A DNA stretch of 64,000 nucleotides from Pyrenula massariospora (Eukaryota > Ascomycota > Eurotiomycetes > Pyrenulales > Pyrenulaceae): contig JAGFMI010000010.1 in the NCBI GenBank assembly GCA_021030905.1, positions 930,001 to 994,000 of the forward strand. The letters are read 5' to 3'. Numbering within the stretch: position 1 is the first letter of the stretch; each line of letters begins with the position of its first letter. Under the pieces are notes generated by a model. That model saw nothing but the letters and a program-made list of their open reading frames with translations, was not told the origin of the DNA and searched no databases. The position numbers were made by a program, and so were the translations under genes. Shown piece after piece: positions 1 to 13,084 of the stretch.

Positions 1-384
1 GATGCAGAAAACCGATCCACATAGCTTCGTACGGTCGTAATCATCTGCCGTAGGTACCTAGGCAACTGTTATTTCATAGATTCGATGGCCTTCAAACAAC
101 CGCCAATCGCTGAATTAATGGAGTGTTATTGTTCTGGTTCGTTATTCCTAAAGGTCGTGAGAATTGAAGATCCAAAAGCGAGCTTGATCTTGACTTAGTT
201 GGACGCAGGCGATCTCTCAAAAGATCAATCACGAGCCTAACTCTTCATTGAGTATGAGTAGACCTGCTGAGAGTACTAATTCAACACCATAACTCTCGGT
301 CACGATCCCTCAATCATCGTCATCATCCCCATTCCCGGTCTGCGTCCGTCTCGGCCGCCCTCTAGTTCTCCTTCTCGACTCTTC
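1..384. other. 3' flank of NSE3, no gene seen
   Basis: No open frame with coding character was seen. The stretch lies downstream of the stop codon of NSE3 (minus strand) and probably holds its 3' UTR and terminator plus the flank of a gene outside the window. Confidence 0.5.
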
Positions 385-1479
385 TTAAATTTGTTGTGGT
401 GCACCTCCAGCCTCAGTCTCACCCCCTTCGTCCCCGTCCTCCTCCATACTCCTCACACTCGCCTTCACCCCCAACCCTAGGCTTCTCTCCAGTCTTTTCT
501 CCAAGTCCTCTTTTCGCTCTCTTTGAACCGGATTTTCCTCGTCATCGTCTCCACCGTCAAGTCCATAAATCCTCCTCACTAATCCGGCGACACCGTTGGT
601 TCCTACTTCAACTCTCCCCCTGGGCCCGACAACGTATTCCACCCCCTCCTCCCCGCCCACCACTTCCCTCCTTCTCTCAACATAACCTTCCCTTTCCATA
701 CGTTTTAGCACGTCCTCCTTCTTTCCCAAGGGAGTATACACGTCTGCATTCAGTCGACGAAGGTAGCGGTCTAGTTTTGCTTCAGGCAGAGAGGAGGTTG
801 GAGAGAGTGTAAGTAGCGCTATCACAGTGGTGTAGAGGGCCGTATATGCAGCATCTTGTGGGGCAAGGGAAGGCGGAAGAAGCGGACGTGAGTCGCTGGT
901 AATTGCTGTTCGGTAGGCAGGCGGGAGGTTCGATGTGAGAACGTAGGACCTTGTGCTGGCTGCAGCGGAGATCTTGGTCTGGCTCTGTGCCGCTAAATCA
1001 ATATATATTAGAGACGTCTTTCAACTGGAATAGGTTTTATGCACCTCTTCGTTCTTTCAACCCTACCCTTTCCCTTCCAGGTAACTCCACCATTCTCATT
1101 CCAAACGTCCTCTCGAGCTCCTGCTGGGCCCCGTCAAACACCACACGAAACTGCCTTCCATTTCCTTCCCCAAGGACCTTGGCGCTGACGTCGCTTCGCC
1201 GGATCGGTATGCGTGCATACTCGCAGCTTAGAGCGTAGCGGACGAGCTTCTTAATGAGTGTGCTGTGAGGAGCGGTCTGGGTTTGGGTCGGGGAATCTGA
1301 AGCTGAAGATGCGCGGGACGAGGACCGATTGGTGCGGCGGCGTTGGGGAGGAGATGCATCTGAATCTGAGGATTGAGGGTTTGAAGGTATCTATATGAAG
1401 AAGGAAAGCGCGTCAGTCGCGATAATGAGAGTGGGCCGTAAGGAGGGTTCATCCGACGTACTCCTCGGCGTTTGGGCAT
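385..1479 (-). CDS. NSE3: Non-SMC element 3 (MAGE-domain subunit of the SMC5/6 complex)
   Basis: Nse3 is the MAGE-type winged-helix subunit of the nuclear SMC5/6 complex, which acts in recombinational repair and chromosome maintenance. Three exons join in phase: 1479-1462, 1390-1045 and 992-385, giving 323 residues. Intron 1 runs from GTACGT to ATATAG and intron 2 from GTGCAT to TTTAG. After a short Ser/Pro/Arg-rich head, the start of the MAGE domain is visible as LIKKLVRYALSCEYARIPIR. It is followed by the GRQFRVVFDGAQQELERTFG stretch and later by a winged-helix core around KEDVLKRMEREGYV. The C-terminus is acidic and rich in Glu/Gly, as in fungal homologues. The family call rests on MAGE sequence features; the exon joins are inferred from splice motifs and reading phase. 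The neighbouring CLU1 lies on the same strand, about 800 bp away. Confidence 0.88.
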
Positions 1480-2282
1480 GGTGAGGTAAGTTATGAGGAT
1501 GTAAAGAGGAAGTTAAATTCGAAAAAGGGACTAGCAGTAGGCGCCTACACAGGCGTGAAAATTATGATAGCTGATCTTTGGTGCCAGGATTTTGAGCAGA
1601 GAATGCTTTACGTCGATCTTGAAGAATTAGAGTCTGAAAGCCTCATCGCGCTGCGCGTGAGAAGACGCGGCAAGGAAGAAACTTAAACCTAACTAGGTAA
1701 CAAGAGTGCTGTATCAGGCCAAGCGAGCGTTCTCCGTCTACCAGATCTGTCCGAAGCCACATTCAAACAGTTGTGAGGCGGCACAGGCGGGGATAAGTCA
1801 ATGCCTGTGCATTCACCGTTCCCGAAAGTATCATGAGATATCCCGACTCGTCGGCTCGTACTACGTTTGTATCGTTTCTCTGATCTATATACTACCTAGT
1901 ACAATTAGCTGCGGCAAAGGTCGAATTCCTCTCCGAAGTAAATACTGGAACCGGTCATGATAATGTTCCTCTAATCTCTAGGTGTCAAGGGTAAAACTAG
2001 GCCAGTAAATTTGAAAAACGAAAAACCAAAAAGGTCTTGATTATTAGAGATGTATATCATTCTACTCTTCGAGTCTGTCTAAAACGCGTGCAATAATATA
2101 CAGATCTTGCCCAAGCTCCTAGCTATGCACATGTACTGTATAAGAAGAAAAATGCTCATAATGTGACAAATGAGGAGAGATGTTAGGCTAGAGGCGATTC
2201 GTCTCAAGTATGCTCCAAGAACTCGCCGGACCAAGGAATAACTAGCATTAGGCCACCTCCACTGTGTATCTATATATAAACT
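1480..2282. other. Intergenic, NSE3 promoter and CLU1 3' flank
   Basis: About 800 bp between two minus-strand genes. It should hold the NSE3 promoter (near 1480-1700) and the CLU1 3' UTR (near 2200). No convincing ORF, RNA gene or repeat was seen. Confidence 0.5.
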
Positions 2283-5200
2283 TCATAACGTGGTTGACGG
2301 CTTTCTCGAATGTCTTAACTTCGGGTTGCGGGTAGGCATTCGCTTCTTTTTGGATTGCGGAGAGCTCGATTCACCTCCTTCAATGAATTTCAGCAGTTCA
2401 TCCACGCTTCTCGAATCAAGACCAATACTTCTGGTTTCCGCTCTGACACCACTCTCGGCAGTGGTCTGTCCAACCTGAGGCTGGGGTCGGGTGCCTAGGG
2501 TGACGCGTGGCGTAAGCTGTACACGCCTGAAGCGCCGGTTCTGAATATCTTTCGCGTGCTTCGCGATGGAAACGGCATTCTGCGTCAGCTGTTCGAGCCA
2601 GCTTTCAGCTTCTTTCGTGTTCCGATCGCTTGCACCTAGCTCGGACAGAAAGATGTTGTAAGCTTCTCTCATGCGGTGCACTGCACCTTTCGAGTCATGG
2701 TCGAGCGCAAGAGCTTGAGCCAACTGGAATAAGATGGTGGCAGTATGTACTGACTGACGCCCAAAGAGATCCTCGCAGAGGGCCAGTGACGCCTCGAACC
2801 ATCTCCTGGAGTCCGCGTACAATTTCAGATTTTGCAGCATCACAGCAGCGTTATTCATTGTAGTAATTGAATCAGGGTGACTGATGCCGTAGACTATTTT
2901 CCATACATCCATTGCGTGCTTAACATATACAAGCGCGCCATGAGTGTTGTTTACTGCATGCTCGAATAGGCTCAAATTGAGGTAGGCAAGAATGGCATCG
3001 TGTGAGTCCACGCCTAAGGTTCTCTCAGTCACAATTACTGCTTTGCGAGCCAGCTCGACCGCTGCGTCTTTCTCGTCGGTCTGATAGTAGAGCATTGAAA
3101 GCTGATGGTACATTTTTGCAACCTCGGGATGTAAAATACCATAAATCTGTTCGTGTAGTGACAGTGACTCGAGAATAAGCTCTTGACCGAGTTGCTTTTC
3201 ATTTTGAGCGAGGGAGATACGCCCAGCTTCAAGTGCTTCTTCTGCCAGCGTGCTCCGTGGTGCTGCGTCTTTTACGACTGGAAAGAAGTTGACTATGTCA
3301 TCTGGAAAGAAAACATTTGAGGAGGAATCACTTGCGGGACTGCTTGTGTGTGGATGGGAATCGGTTGCTTTCTTCTTTTTCTTCTTGCCGTCGTCATGAG
3401 AAAGGCCGTTGATTTGGCTCGTTCCGTTTTGGATGGGTGAGTGATCTTCACGAACTGATAGTCCATCTTTGGAAAACACAAACTCTCTGGCACCAAGCTG
3501 TAAGCCCAGTTTGAGACAGACTTCACGAAGCACTTGGAGATGCTTCAGAGACGAGTACCACCTAGTAGGTAAGTTGTAGTTATACCGTCTTTGAACCTGA
3601 ACTTCGATGTCATCTTTCAGGGAAGATGGATCGACTTTCTCAAAAGCAAAGTCACCTGAGTAGAGTTCGCGTAGGTCATCGTCTATTTGAGGTCGCGGTC
3701 TGGGGTTCACATCTGTACCTAGTAGGCAGTTCAATAGATGCGAGATGCATGAAGCCGCGAACACAGGTGGTAGCCGGCGTAGATAACGATTGGCGATGTG
3801 CTTAAAAGCCCGAGTGATCATCTCCTGAAGAGCCAAAGAAACAAGGGCGTGGAGTCGTCGTCCCTTGTCACCGGCAAGAGTGGCAATTTTGCCCAGATAT
3901 CGGATGTTGATACCTCTTTTATGAAGCAATTGCGTTAATGATCGTCCATCCATAGGGAAACCAACTTCACTCTCATAGAGATCTTGCAGGAGTTCTGGAA
4001 TGATCCCTGACCTTAAATAATCACAGACAGCCCTGACTTCCCTCGTGTCTACTGCGTATGCTTCTTGATCCTCGGCTGTTGGCGGCTTTTGACCACTGCA
4101 AACATCAGGGTTCAGGCCAAATTCAAAATTCGAAAGATCGACGCGTTCTTGATCCAAAGCATTTTCATCGTTCTGCGCTGGCTGGCTTTCCTCCGCCGGC
4201 GGCTCCCCATCCGCGATTAACTTAGCGTTACGCTTGTCCGTATCGTTTGCCTTGCGACTTGTGCGCCTTCGATCAAGCTCATGCTTTACATAATGTTGCA
4301 CCTTTTGTCGGCGGTAAGCTTCAACAAGCTCAAGTCGAAGAATGGCCATTCGGTGCGGATATTTGCTATGCTCTATACCTTCCGCCGGAGCTGTTTCGTC
4401 TGACCATGCTATATCCAATGGTGCGATGCGGTATAAGTCAAGCACGTACTTTCGTCCATCAGTGCCAAGCAAGCCCTTTGTTTGGACACTGCCCTCCAAA
4501 TCAAATCGTTTTCCATCTTTATCCCAAACTGCGTGTTTCTTCACACGCAGTGCTTTAGAGAGTTTTTCAAATTCGGGTACAAATGATTTATTCTCAGCGA
4601 TAATTTCAATTCCATCCACAGCGCCGTAATCGATTTGATGCTCGCCAGGCTCTCGTTGCTTGAAAATGCCAGGAACGATACTCTGACCAACAATGCGCTT
4701 ACCGAGATAATCGACCACAACCGTGCCAGGGGTAAAAAGTCCAGGGATATCCAATTGATTCACGGCTCTCACACCCATCACATCCTTTCCCACGGCTACT
4801 CGCGCTGCTTCGTCACCACCCTCGCTTGCGAATGTTTGTACACCATCAGCGCCAAATGAGTAAAATATATTGTTATGAACAAATATCTGGGCGTCATGAG
4901 CCTCGGTAGGGTTGAGCGGCGCAACTTCGCCCCTGGCAACAAGAGCAGCACCCCTCGCCGCGGCATCATTATAATCTGCAAATAATTTGGAAAGAAGACG
5001 TTCGCGGAAGACCCGCTCTTGGACCGTTTCCCGCGGCGATTCTTTGGTGGTCTGAAACTCTTCGTTCCAATCACGCAACGACTCTGTGCCATCCACTCCC
5101 CCGAACAAATAAGCTTCCTGGGCTCTTATTGGGTCAGGCTGGTGCTGGTTGAATGAGCCAGGGAAGGGTGGCACTGCCCATGGATTCGATGGTAAAGAGT

Positions 5201-6338
5201 TTTGGAAAGGGAATGTAGTCAACAGGTCTTTTTCGTTGTTCAATGCTTGTAAAGAAGCAAAGGCATCATTGAAGGATGGCGAGATCAGTGTGAGGAGTGA
5301 TAAGAGAGAGTGGGCTTTATGATTTTTCGGAGCTGGGCGTGGTAAAGGGTCGAATTTGTTGTTTGACGATCTGTTCACAAAGAAGCCAGCTACCGTGCAA
5401 GTGATTTGGTGCTGTTCCCCCTCGTTTGTAGTAACCTGTAAATAGAGCAAATGGCCTTTCTGTCGGAGGTGGTACGGTGGGGGATTCCATGGGGAAACCA
5501 TCAAGGATTTGACCGTTTTGGGATGGCCTTCATCAGAGGCGGGAATTATTGTCTGGAGGTGTGGGGGGTCATTGAGATTGTATCCAGCCAGTGCGTTCGC
5601 TTTCACGGGCCGTCCATTGACTTGGAGCGTAGGGGACCCATCTTCTTTGGACACTATTGTATCATGGAGCGACATGCCGGCATAAAGACCTTGTAAATAG
5701 TCGGAGCGATCCCCTGCTGCCCCGATGAGCTCTCGGACACGGAGAACATGCATGCGTGCTTCCTTCTCGGTGTATGGGTCCTCAAGGAGGGTGAGCTCGG
5801 AGCCGGTTTGTAATCCTTTGACCTCCGAGAGCTCAATAAAGTCATTGATCTTCTCTCCATTATGCTCTAGATGAAAGCATGTGTATTGAAAAGTGCCTGG
5901 AGTCTCAACAATCGATTGACGGACATCCTGGACCTGCTCTTGGCTCGATACCTTTCCGCCTGGTTACTGGAAGTGTCTATCAATTGGGATATTCGCATAC
6001 CATCACTGGGATCTTGTAAGGTTCATGCGGTAGTCGCACGTTGATCTGAAAGAGGGCTAGGGAGTGCCAAGTCAGCGTTTTGATGTTGCTATTGGCTTTG
6101 ATACCCATACCTCCTCCTGTAGGATCATCTTCATGATTGTGGTGGTGCTCGTGACCGTGTGCAGGTGTTTTTTCTGGTGGATGGCCATTGGGTTCTGGTC
6201 TCTTCTTCTCGATTTGAGCTTCTGATTCGTTTTCTGAGTCTGTAAATGTTGTATCATCAGTATCTTCATGTGTCTGTCCTAGATTGTAGGCTTTCCCGTA
6301 CTACTGAGAGTCTTCGCGTCACTACTCAGATCGGCCAT
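2283..6338 (-). CDS. CLU1: Clustered mitochondria protein (Clu/CLUH family)
   Basis: Cytosolic protein of the CLU family, which binds mRNAs for mitochondrial proteins and controls mitochondrial distribution; in yeast it co-purifies with eIF3. The main exon is 5951-2283. Upstream exons join in phase: 6278-6111, 6056-6001 and a 13-nt first exon 6338-6326, giving about 1301 residues, normal for the family. The intron 6110-6057 ends at CCCTAG, which restores the typical N-terminal FQINVRLPHEPYKIPVM; the next intron is 6000-5952. After the ubiquitin-like N-terminal domain come the Clu domain (IPGLFTPGTVVVDYLGKRIV region), the eIF3-p135-like middle part and TPR-like repeats near the C-terminus (AVELARKAVIVTERTLG). 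The tail is basic and Ser-rich. The first exon is the weakest part: it needs a 47-nt intron, though the combined phase (237 nt upstream of the main exon) is consistent. Confidence 0.93.
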
Positions 6339-7409
6339 CAGCGATTTGGAGACAACAGCTCGGTGACACGGCGGAGGCGGAGTGGAACACAAAAGAAGGA
6401 GGAAAGTAAAAGAAAGACGGGAGTAATGTTGTACAGACAAAGTAAAAAGGAACAAGTTGGGTAGAGAGGGTGCGTCTGGTTGTCAATTGACAGGTGAGTA
6501 GACTAAAAAGCTCTCTCCAAATTTTTATTTTTCTCGCGAGCAGGTCTCGGAGAATCGGATAGATCCGGCTTCTCCACACGGCCCTTTGCTCCTAGAAGGC
6601 CACATTCAAGCGCCGAAGACTCGAGCCATCCATTTGTTTTCAAGTGTCGAAAATGCCTCAATGATAAGGCTGAAGATACCTGCATCATAATGCCTGTCGT
6701 CGCCAAAGCGGAGTTGCTGAGCAACCCGCACCTTCACCCAGCGAGGTCACATCAACCGAGCGTAGTGTTGGAAGAAGGGAACAACAAAGCGGGGAGAAGC
6801 TCCGGGGCAATGGCTAGGCAGGAACCGGTGAAATACAGTACCCAAGAGCTACTAGTAATCCCCACCGGCTAGCAGTGGAGGAAAGGAACCGTCAAGCCTG
6901 CAATTGATGCATCGCTCGTCTCCCGCTTACACGCGTCATTTTCATTGACACTTTTGCCGAACAGTCTTTGTACAACACGTCGTGCTGTCTATACTGCCGC
7001 TCTCTCCTTTCCCGTCTTCAAATAATTAAAATGTCATCTGCAGAAAATGTCGTCAAACGCTGTCTCCTTCATTATCCTGATGAGAAGGTCGTAATCCGCA
7101 AGCTTACGTGTGGCATAAGGTGTATGCGCCCAGCTCCCCAAAGTCGGAGAAATTCAAGACATATTTTTACTTAAGGTATAAATCGTTTTATATAAGGATA
7201 TTACTGCAAAGGAGGTTGTAAGATCATGAATACTATTTTGAATACAACAAATTCCTGAGAGCGCTTGATAGTTTCTATGACGATCAATCCGTTTTCACGA
7301 TGTTTGGATCTCATTTTCATTAGGAGACCCAATGGTTGTATCGTATCACCCAGTTCTATTTGACATCGTTTTCCAAATATTAATGTGTGTATCGATGCGT
7401 CATCTTGCC

Positions 7410-7706
7410 CTATGTTTCGGACGAAAAAGCATCATGGAGACCAGCAAAGCCTTGTCTCAAAGTGGTCGCATACTGCTCCAATGGAGCGCTCTCCTTCGCG
7501 CGCGGGCGTAACAATTGTCGCTTTGATATGTAGGTGGCCACCTTTGGAAGCATCCGTTCTGCACCTGCTGAAAACCACACCAATCTACCAGCTTCTAAAT
7601 CGTCAAGAAATCGGTCATACATAGAAAGAAATTCCCTTGACGAGCTCTCATATGCTCTTCCTTCTCCGACTGTAGAACCTATCTTGACTTTTTCTATTCC
7701 TGATTA
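7410..7706 (-). pseudogene. Coding-like fragment, possible gene remnant
   Basis: An open frame of about 98 codons ends at a TAG at 7410 and is closed upstream by a TAA just above 7706. The translation has the character of a soluble helical domain, with segments such as MYDRFLDDLEAGRLVWF, MLPKVATYISKRQ and LEQYATTLRQGFAGLHDAF. I do not recognise the family. Another open stretch lies upstream on the same strand (about 7735-7980) in a different phase, and no clean splice pair joins the two. It could be the 3' end of a decayed gene or the last exon of a gene whose other exons I could not find. Confidence 0.3.
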
Positions 7707-9509
7707 TTGACTCTTTCTCAATCTTTTTTAGACTGCTCTTTTCTTCGATTTAGTCTTCCGACCTTCATCCATTCTATCATTTTTTTTGCTCTTCCTCTTC
7801 TGTATGAATAAACGTCGTTGTTTTTGCACAGCAGGCTTCGAGCCGACGTAATGTAATGAAATCTGCTTAGCTGGAAGCATCTCGGAATAACCGACTTTAT
7901 CTAGATCCAGACAACACCACTGGTGAAGTGGCCGAAGACAAAGTCCATCGGGTTGATTATCATGACGAATTTATCGCAAATAGCCTAATGCTCTCTGGAA
8001 ATTGTAATTTGCTGCTAACGCCATGAGATCACGGATAGCATTAAAGAGGTATGTGATTCTCTAGTTTACCGTCTTTGCAACTCTTAAGGGAAGCTGCACT
8101 TCCCGAGAGACCCACATTCAAAGAGACATGGCTTTTGCATTTGACTTGGACTTTGGGCTTTCAGCTGACCAAATCCTCACTACAATATTTCTTCCCTTTT
8201 CAGTGCTCTTAGGTAGAACTATCAATTTCGTTACTTCGTAAAGTGTGTTCGGATGACAGTGACGTTATTATTCCTTAAGATGGAAAGCTCATGGGGACTA
8301 TGAAATATTTTCAGAAGCTCACAGCCGGTATAAGGAAGAGAACTAGCCCTCGAAGGTACGCCGCAAGTACCTATTTTGAGTGCTAGGAATCAGAAAATAC
8401 GGCGAGCTCTGTAGGGAACGTCGAATAGAGTAAACACTTTAGGCAGCAGTGTGTACGTTGAGATTTTTTGAAGGAAAGCACTGTGGGCTAAACTTACTTT
8501 CCAATGAAGTATTGATGGAGTGCCATCGAATAAGTGCTCGCTCTACAGCTTCTTAGAGTCTAAGTATCCTCTTGGCACTTGTTCGCCTACCTTCTAACTA
8601 TACCAATGCCCTTACGTGGAAGTGGACTCCGCTTGAATACCATGCTTTTTGTGGCTTCTTATCCAGTGAAACCGCCTCAGTACCTTACGGGGAAGACGAA
8701 GGCTTCAATACCATACCTTGGTGCATCTCACAGTCTGCCTCTGGGATCAGGAAATGATGTTTTGTTCTTTGTCAGCTCAAAGGTTCGAGACATTTTCCTT
8801 GGCTACTTTCACTATCCTGTGGACATGCTCTTTTTCTCTGCTTTAGTTAGCATCAAACTATTGAGTTCTTATGGTTGTTAGGCTGTCAAATGTCTAGGGA
8901 AAAGAAATAGTCTTGCATAGCTTGGCCAGTATCTATCCATGGGTAACGTCCACAATCACCTTTTTCGTATATATCCCGAGCTGACGTTATACATTCCTTT
9001 TGGAATCTGCCTGCTGTTTTTGGCTGATGTAAAGACTAATGCTGAGCCGTCGCCTGATGCTACTTTCACATAAACCAGAAAGTGATCATGTTTGGAGAAG
9101 GTGGCCATCAACATGATTTCTGTGTGCCGAAAAGCAGATGCTGTACACCGAAGTGCCCGCCTTCATCCTTCAGCCAACAACCACATGGTATCCAAGGACA
9201 CGTTGGTTCGTCAAGAGGACGAGCTTGACCATGGAATTCTGTTTTCATCATCGTCTGTCAAAATGCCGCTAACATTGAAGTCTCGAATCACTCTCGGCTT
9301 GACCTCTTGATAGCATGAATTTCGTGGCTAAACTAACCAGAGACAGTAGATTCCTTAGAACAAAAGCTCGAGGAGGGGGCTAGCAAAGGTAGAACCGTAG
9401 CAAGCTAGCAGAAAATAAGGCTGGCTAGAAGATCCCTGTTGAGATGAAGAGAAGAGGTTAAACACAGACGCACTGGTGAAAGTCGTCAGTAAACCTTAGA
9501 ACTATTTCT

Positions 9510-9535
9510 CCAATAGATTCTCCCAATAGATTCTC
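9510..9535. repeat. Perfect 13-bp tandem duplication
   Basis: The unit CCAATAGATTCTC occurs twice head to tail (9510-9522, 9523-9535). It lies in non-coding DNA and no function is proposed. Confidence 0.8.
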
Positions 9536-10386
9536 GCAATGAGCCTCGACAGCGAACTCAAGAAGGCGCCAACAGCTTCAATAATAGCCAATGATTGAAC
9601 GACAACCAGAACAAGGTCTTCCGCATAAGCTTCTCCAGGATGATGACGCCTCGCTCGAGGCTTGACCTGTGCATCACGTACAGCCTACACAGCCCCCAAA
9701 TTGGGGGGCCTGATACACTTTGATTTGCTATCCTGTAACGCTGGTCGACCAAAGCGGACTCGAATGTTTCGAAAAACGTCCGCTAGCCAGAAGATCCAAA
9801 TCCGGGGGCTGCCGTTTCCGAAAAGGGCGTCCAAAATCGAGCGCATTTGGTCATGCAATGACTCTACAGCTGAAAGAGTCGAGGGAGGATTGTCCCCAAG
9901 TGAGCGAGTGGCCGATTGGGGGCCCTTGATGATCTACCCAGCACCGTTGCGCGTTCCTTGTTGGGCTGGAGACTACCTTAGCACCTTAGTTACAGTAACG
10001 GCGCGGGTTTGAGTTCCTCCGGGCACGGCAGCTTCCACCGCGTTATCACCGAACAAGCCTCGCAGTGCGTCAGCCTAGCCGTCTCACGCAACCCTCCACG
10101 GCCCCTTCAATTGGTAAAGACTGCGACAACCACACTCGGCAGCGCAAAAGAAGTGTGAAGACAGCATCATGGTCCTTTCATCTTCTTAGCATGCCATCTC
10201 GTCCCTTCAACGGCGATTCGTTGCCCCCTCCCCTACACCCTGCAAGAACTTGTCCCTGAGCAGTTTCAGATCCGAGCTTAAAACCCCCACAACTTTTCGG
10301 AAGCTGATTTCCTGACCTCCGAGGCATCATTACCAATCATCCCATTTTTGTCTCTCGACTGTCGACCTCGTTACCATCACACCACG

Positions 10387-13084
10387 ATGGCGGAATATCC
10401 TCGCAACAGTGAGGACTTTACGTTCGATATGCCTCAGATCATGAGCCAGCCTCCTCAGATATTCGGCAACTATGGCCCTGACGGTTCTCCGATTCCTGCA
10501 GTCTTAAATGGCCCAATCTTCGGCGAGCAGGATCTCATGTCTGCAGACGATGTCAATGACCCCAAAAGACGGCGCATCGCACGCGCCTGTGATATGTGCC
10601 GTAAGAAGAAGATCAAATGTGATGGCAAGATGCCCAAGTGCTCGCATTGCATCAACTACAAGACCGAATGCGTCTTCACCCAAGTAGAAAAGAAGAGGAA
10701 TCCTCCGAAAGGGGCGAAATACATCGAAGGTCTTGAAAACCGGCTTGGCCGAATGGAGTCACTTTTGAAGCTCTCCGGTCTGCTGTCGGATGAAGACGCA
10801 GGGAAGACGGATCTCGGCACCTTGGAAAAGAGACTCGCAGATAGATCGAGTATGATAGGCGCGGCAGCCAAAAAGGAACCCGGTCAATCAGGGGGTTCGG
10901 GACAAACTTCGCAGCGAGCCTCGGAAACGTTCACTAGCACTCCTCTGCAAGACACGCACTCTTCTCCTCAGACTTCCGTAACGTCACCAGAGGCTCCCAA
11001 AGAGCAGGAACAGGAAGTCGAAGCGCTTTCGGATATGATGTGCTCATTAGTCACCAATAATTGCGGCGAGACTAGGTTCATTGGGTCGTCTTCCGGCTTT
11101 TCGATCTTTTCGCCAAAAGGCATTCAATGGGTCAATGAAAAGACTGGCGATGCCTCATTTCAAGATATGATATCTACGTCTTCGGTCGATGACAACAAGT
11201 GGGTCTACTGGAAACCAGAAATTTTTAGCGACCTCTTTGTGCGCAGAATCTTCAAACCACTTCCGCCAAAAGAGGAGACCTTATCCTTGCTCAAAGATTA
11301 CTTCGAAAACTTCAATTGCATGTTTCCGCTATTTCACGAACCAACCTTCATGCACCTTGTGGAAAGGCAGTACTCGAAGAATCCGTATGAAGAGTCAGGA
11401 TGGTGGGCTAGCATAAACGTGGCATTGGCAATAGCTCACAGGCTCCGTGTAATGAGTAACCTGGTACCTCAAGAGGAAGACCAAAAAGGCTGGCTCTATC
11501 TCAAAAATGCTATGGGCGTCCTTACGGAACTCACCATGAGAAATACTGATTTGCTTAGCGTCCAAGCTCTACTTGGCATGTCACTCTTTCTCCAAGGTAC
11601 ACCAAATCCTCAACCCTCATTCTTTCTGGTAGCCGCGGCTATTCGCTTAGCTCACAGCATCGGGCTACATAAGCGAGGGTCAGCTTTTAATCTGAATCTG
11701 GTCGAGCAGGAGCAAAGAAAGCGAGTGTTCTGGATCGCTTATCTTCTTGATAAGGATATCTGCTTACGTTCGGGTCGCCCACCTGTTCAAGATGACGACG
11801 ATATGAATATCGAGCTTCCAAGTGAAGACCCACCCGACAATATTGGAAACATCCCTCTGGCTGACGGAAAGGGCAAGACGAATCTCTTCCGGCTCATGTG
11901 CACATTTGCAATTATCAGTAGCAAGGTCTACAAGCGCCTCTATGCTACAAAAGCTTCACGGCAAACTGACGGCGAGCTTTTGAACACGATTGGCGAGCTG
12001 GATAGAGAACTTGAGGAATGGAAAGATGGCATTCCCATCGATTTCCGTCCTGAGCATGAGATCAAAGCTTCTCATACTCCTTTGATGCTTCACGTGGTGA
12101 TGCTCCATTTTGCCTATTACAACTGTCTCACCACTATTCATCGGATGTCTATTCATCACGGGTATTGGACGAGCCGTCTCTCAGACTACGCGATCCAAGG
12201 TCTTAACGCGAAGCCATTAAATCCCCGAGTATTCTCATCAGCAGCGCTGTGTGTTTCAGCAGCTCGAGCTTCCATTCACTTGATCAGGTATATTCCTCAA
12301 GGTGATTTTGCCTGCGTTTGGTAAGCCGGTATTTGTCCGATGTCTTCAAACTCTGCTAATTACCCACAGGCTGATCCTCTACTTCCCTGTCTCGGCCCTT
12401 GTCACACTCTTCGCCAACATCCTTCAGAATCCACAAGATCCGCGTGCCCGTGGAGACACTAAGCTCATGAACCTTGTCGTAAATTTTCTTTCGCTGCTTG
12501 TCTCTGACGAAAGCAATGGCAGCGTGAAACGCATGCTTGGCGTTTGCGCAGAGTTTGAGCGCATTGCTAAAGTTGTCCTGGATAAGGCCGAGAAAGAATC
12601 CCACTCGCGCCGGAAGAGGAAACCAGAGAACCAGAATGCAGACTCTGCGGCGACACCACTGGCGAACGGCGACAATTCGGCGCGGGGGCAGAACCACTCG
12701 GCGGCACCAAGCACAACCCCAGCCTCCACAACACAACAGTTCTCCCCATCCTACACAGGCGCGTCAAATGCGACACCACCTGCAAGCGGGCCTTTCGCCT
12801 CAATTGGAAATGTCTACTCTCCACCACCAGGTCTTCTTAGCTCAGATCTACCGCCAATGCTCTCAGACTTCAATACTGCGGATTTTGCGGATGTACTGGG
12901 CGGGTCGCCAGACACTGGAATGGGCTTTGATCAGCAACAGCAATCGCAACAACAGCCCGGCCTGGCGGCCATGAATCCAGGAAACTTCCAGCAGCCGTTC
13001 GTACCGCAGGATCTATGGCAGATGCCAATGACCCTTGAGTGGGACTGGGCGGATATGACTGCAGGACCTGGATTCGGGAACTGA
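10387..13084 (+). CDS. Zn2Cys6 (Gal4-type) transcription factor with fungal-specific TF domain
   Basis: Nuclear DNA-binding regulator. The start at 10387 was chosen because the open frame before it has no ATG. Exons 10387-12320 and 12370-13084 join through a 49-nt intron (GTAAGC to CCACAG) that restores CVWLILY, giving 882 residues. The binuclear zinc cluster is complete, with C68, C71, C78, C85, C88 and C95 (C-x2-C-x6-C-x6-C-x2-C-x6-C). It is followed by the usual basic linker and a probable coiled coil, [15 protein letters not shown]. The middle region (about residues 310-560) matches the Fungal_trans domain, with [13 protein letters not shown], a hallmark [13 protein letters not shown] and [14 protein letters not shown]. 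The C-terminal 250 residues are Pro/Ser/Thr-rich with a short Gln run near 12930-12960, typical of activation regions. Targets cannot be read from sequence; no biosynthetic cluster lies alongside. Confidence 0.92.

Larger units (their letters stand above)
6339..10386. other. Gene-poor 4 kb interval with coding-like remnants
   Basis: The first few hundred bases should be the CLU1 promoter and the last few hundred the promoter of the Zn2Cys6 gene. Between them no intact gene was found. Short open segments occur (for example plus strand near 8572-8881 and 9662-10012), but none shows domain motifs. The most protein-like stretch is on the minus strand at 7410-7706 and is listed separately. A 13-bp direct repeat sits at 9510-9535. 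Confidence 0.5.

Noticed and set aside
396-812. Plus-strand open frame of 138 codons
   Set aside because: It is antisense to the last exon of NSE3 and has a Pro/Ser-rich composition without motifs.
9696-9710. Palindrome CCCCCAA-A-TTGGGGG
   Set aside because: A short GC-boxed palindrome in non-coding DNA with no partner copy or nearby gene to give it meaning.
10003-10025. tRNA T-arm-like GGGTTTGAGTTCCTCC
   Set aside because: No matching acceptor, D or anticodon arms could be placed around it.
12356-12974. Several long frames on both strands overlapping the end of the Zn2Cys6 gene
   Set aside because: They are shadows of the Pro/Ser/Gln-rich C-terminal coding region; the spliced frame of the regulator explains the sequence.
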